Assembly: GCA_012960835.1 (NCBI GenBank)
Contig: DUAL01000207.1
Location: forward strand, 1 to 16,941
Source of the DNA: Flavobacteriales bacterium
Lineage (GTDB): Bacteria; Bacteroidota; Bacteroidia; Flavobacteriales; BACL11
Length of the DNA stretch: 16,941 bases
Reading direction: 5' to 3'
Shown: positions 15,195-16,941 of the stretch, piece by piece
How the letters are laid out: every line of letters starts with the position of its first letter
Position numbering within the stretch: position 1 is the first letter of the stretch
Position numbers and translations under genes: made by a program
Notes under the pieces: model-generated
What the model was told of the DNA's origin: nothing
Databases searched by the model: none
What the model saw: only the letters and a program-made list of their open reading frames with translations

Positions 15195-16028
15195 ATGAAA
15201 AATATTGTATTTTTTTTATTACTTTTAATGATCTTTAGGATTGATGCTCAAGAAAGTCAATTCAATTATTTAGGAACACTACTTTTATCCAACAATACTC
15301 CAATTAGTTTCAGTATTCATTTTAATGAAGAGAATGGAGTGATAAATGGTTATTCACTCACCAATATAGGTAACCCTGATGAGACCAAAAGTGATATCAG
15401 TGGTATGTATTTCAAAAAAGATAAATCATTTCAACTGCAGGAAACTCAAATACTCAGCACAAGCTCGGAAGCAGATTTAAGCACTTTCTGTTTTATTCAC
15501 ACTAATCTTTCTTTTAAAGGAAGGTTAGGAAACAAACGCCTGGAAGGTGATTTTGTGGGCTTTTTTATCAATAATGATACCTGCGCGAGTGGTAAAATTC
15601 TGCTTATGGAAAAAGAGAAATTGGAGAAAAAAATAAAGAAGGTAAAAAAGAAAATAGAAAAGTTTGAAGAAAAAAGGGCTACTGTTTTAAAGACTAAACA
15701 ATTAAAAGATGGAGAGGATTTTGTAGTAAAATGGGAGAATGATAATCTGAAATTATTTATTTGGGATGCTAATGAGGAAGATGGAGATAGAATAAGGCTA
15801 AAAATAAATGATGAAATAATTTTATACGATTACACTACAAAAAGAAAAAGAAAAAAAATAAAATACAAACTCAAAGAAGGAGAAAACATCATTGAGATAA
15901 AAGCCATTAGTTTGGGCACATCTCCTCCCAACACTAGCCGAATTGAGTTAGTAGATAGTAAAACAAAGTATCCGGTTATTACTCAACTTACTCTGGATAA
16001 ATCGGTAATCATTACTATAATGAAATAA
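15195..16028 (+). CDS. Secreted protein of unknown function
   Basis: I do not recognise a named family. The 277-residue protein starts MKNIVFFLLLLMIFRIDAQE, a Sec signal peptide with cleavage likely after Ala18. The first part of the mature protein (about 20-130) is beta-rich (NYLGTLLLSNNTPISFSIHF, RLGNKRLEGDFVGFFI) and has two cysteines. A strongly basic coiled coil follows (about 138-168; KEKLEKKIKKVKKKIEKFEE). The C-terminal part (about 175-255) resembles a small beta-sandwich seen in Bacteroidetes envelope proteins: LFIWDANEEDGDRIRLKIND, then LKEGENIIEIKAISLGTSPP. There is no T9SS C-terminal sorting domain, so a periplasmic or envelope location is likely. It stands alone between divergent and convergent neighbours, with its own terminator 1 nt after the stop. 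Confidence 0.8.
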   Translation: MKNIVFFLLLLMIFRIDAQESQFNYLGTLLLSNNTPISFSIHFNEENGVINGYSLTNIGNPDETKSDISGMYFKKDKSFQLQETQILSTSSEADLSTFCFIHTNLSFKGRLGNKRLEGDFVGFFINNDTCASGKILLMEKEKLEKKIKKVKKKIEKFEEKRATVLKTKQLKDGEDFVVKWENDNLKLFIWDANEEDGDRIRLKINDEIILYDYTTKRKRKKIKYKLKEGENIIEIKAISLGTSPPNTSRIELVDSKTKYPVITQLTLDKSVIITIMK

Positions 16029-16051
16029 AAAAGCCCTCCAAGAGGGCTTTT
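16029..16051. terminator. Bidirectional terminator, secreted-protein gene / ftsZ
   Basis: AAAAGCCCTC / GAGGGCTTTT with loop CAA is a 10-bp stem flanked by A and T runs, 1 nt after the plus-strand stop and 30 nt beyond the ftsZ stop on the minus strand. It can terminate transcription from both sides. Confidence 0.9.
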
Positions 16052-16080
16052 AACAATCAATCAAAAACTATTAAACAAAA

Positions 16081-16941
16081 CTAATCTACATTATCGTGCA
16101 AAAAGGAATTATTTGGTTTTATTTCCGTTTTGTTATCCTCCCCTTCTGATAAAGTATATTTAGAAACCTCCGATTCTGAAGAATGTGGTGTTTCATCCAA
16201 TTCCACATTATCTCGTTTGTAAGCTGGCTCATCTTCCAAAGAAGTAAGTCCAGAAGGTGTTCTGAGCTTCATAGAGATATTCTTCAATCTGTCATCTCTT
16301 TCCCTTGACTTATTAGTTAAAACATCTTGGCCTAGGGGAAGGTCCTCACTTTCATTTATTGCGGTTTCTTGAATCTCTTCTTCTACCAAAACCTCTTCTT
16401 CTTGCTTTAGTGTTGGAATCAATTCTTCAGGAAAAGCTACTTCTTCATCCAAACTTACTACGACTTTCTGAGGTTCCAAGCCCAACTCTATTTCATTGTT
16501 TATTTCCACTTCTTCTGATGATTCAACTTCTTCTTCGACCTCTTGAATATTCATTTCCACCTCCACTTCTTGCTCTATCTCTTCTTCTGTTTCTTCTTCA
16601 AGATTTTCTTCAACTTTTATTTCCTCTGAATTATCAAAAATACTGTGTTGCACTTCCTCTTCCTTTTTTGGCGTGATTACTTCTTCTTGCTCCTCTTGAT
16701 TTAACACATCATCAATATTTGCTTCTCCATCTAAAGTTACAGTCACGTCATCCTTCATCACTTTCACATTAAATCCTGTTGCAATTACAGTGACACACAC
16801 TTCTCCATTTAAATCAGGGTCAATACCAATTCCTTCAATAATATTCACCTCACAACCAGCTGCCTCCTGAATTTTTTGTTTGATATCCGATAATTCCATC
16901 ATTCTTATTTCTTCCTCTCCTCCGCCAGTAACAATTTTCAA
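16081..16941 (-). CDS. ftsZ: Cell division protein FtsZ, C-terminal part (5' end outside window)
   Basis: FtsZ is the tubulin-like GTPase that forms the division ring. Only the last 286 codons are here; the TTG at the window edge is an internal leucine codon, not a start. Residues 2-65 are the end of the C-terminal globular subdomain, with ELSDIKQKIQEAAG and VCVTVIATGF as landmarks. The GTP-binding half and GGGTGTG loop lie outside. A long linker (about 75-210) is extremely acidic: I count 45 Glu in residues 81-200. The conserved Bacteroidetes tail follows, with RLKNISMKLRTPSGL, EPAYKRDNVELDE, KYTLSE and the final NNSFLHDNVD, which should bind FtsA and other partners. A terminator lies 30 nt downstream. 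Identification is firm despite the truncation. Confidence 0.93.
   Translation of the reverse strand: MKIVTGGGEEEIRMMELSDIKQKIQEAAGCEVNIIEGIGIDPDLNGEVCVTVIATGFNVKVMKDDVTVTLDGEANIDDVLNQEEQEEVITPKKEEEVQHSIFDNSEEIKVEENLEEETEEEIEQEVEVEMNIQEVEEEVESSEEVEINNEIELGLEPQKVVVSLDEEVAFPEELIPTLKQEEEVLVEEEIQETAINESEDLPLGQDVLTNKSRERDDRLKNISMKLRTPSGLTSLEDEPAYKRDNVELDETPHSSESEVSKYTLSEGEDNKTEIKPNNSFLHDNVD

Noticed and set aside
16359..16676. Plus-strand 105-codon Leu-rich frame opposite ftsZ
   Set aside because: Leu and Pro codons simply mirror the Glu-rich FtsZ linker on the other strand.
1..16941. A defence system, mobile element, CRISPR array or tRNA
   Set aside because: No transposase, integrase, spaced repeats or cloverleaf seen; the genes form a conserved core arrangement.

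Overview
The window is about 17 kb of AT-rich, tightly packed chromosome from a member of the Bacteroidetes, most likely Flavobacteriales. The call rests on the porP-gldK-gldL-gldM type IX secretion (T9SS)/gliding block, an FtsZ C-terminus ending in the Bacteroidetes-type peptide NNSFLHDNVD, TAnnTTTG-type -7 promoter elements, A-rich leaders without clear Shine-Dalgarno sequences, and the gene order topA / arginase-like / T9SS genes next to miaB / lptE / secG / groESL. I cannot name the genus. There are no mobile elements, CRISPR arrays, tRNAs or rRNAs, and this looks like conserved core chromosome rather than an accessory island.

Layout. On the minus strand, reading from 8300 down to 1: topA, an arginase-fold protein, a PorP/SprF-like outer-membrane protein, gldK, gldL, gldM, and the first seven codons of what should be gldN, cut by the window edge. 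On the plus strand, from 8471 to 14691: miaB, a sigma-54 activator without a sensor domain, lptE, a TPR-like protein, secG, groES and groEL. The first five are almost fused (1-nt gaps or TAATG stop/start overlaps). A perfectly palindromic, bidirectional terminator follows groEL. Beyond it are a small TM2-domain gene on the minus strand whose start codon is out of frame by one base, a secreted protein of unknown function on the plus strand (15195-16028), a second bidirectional terminator, and the 3' part of ftsZ on the minus strand running off the window end.

How it works together. GldK/L/M/N and the PorP-like protein form the T9SS trans-envelope core: GldL and GldM are the proton-driven inner-membrane motor, GldK and GldN the periplasmic/outer-membrane ring, and PorP an outer-membrane partner. 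The plus-strand cluster mixes tRNA modification, LPS export (LptE), Sec translocation (SecG) and the GroES/GroEL chaperonin, with a transcription activator in the middle.

Most worth a second look: (i) a sigma-54-type GG-N10-GC promoter directly before groES, three genes downstream of a stand-alone sigma-54 activator; (ii) the arginase-like protein beside the T9SS genes, which has lost both metal-binding histidines and one aspartate; (iii) the one-base deletion at the start of the TM2 gene; (iv) three regularly spaced TGACA/TGTCA half-sites over the presumed miaB promoter; (v) two RNA hairpins between porP and gldK. I found no convincing wholly new multi-gene system.
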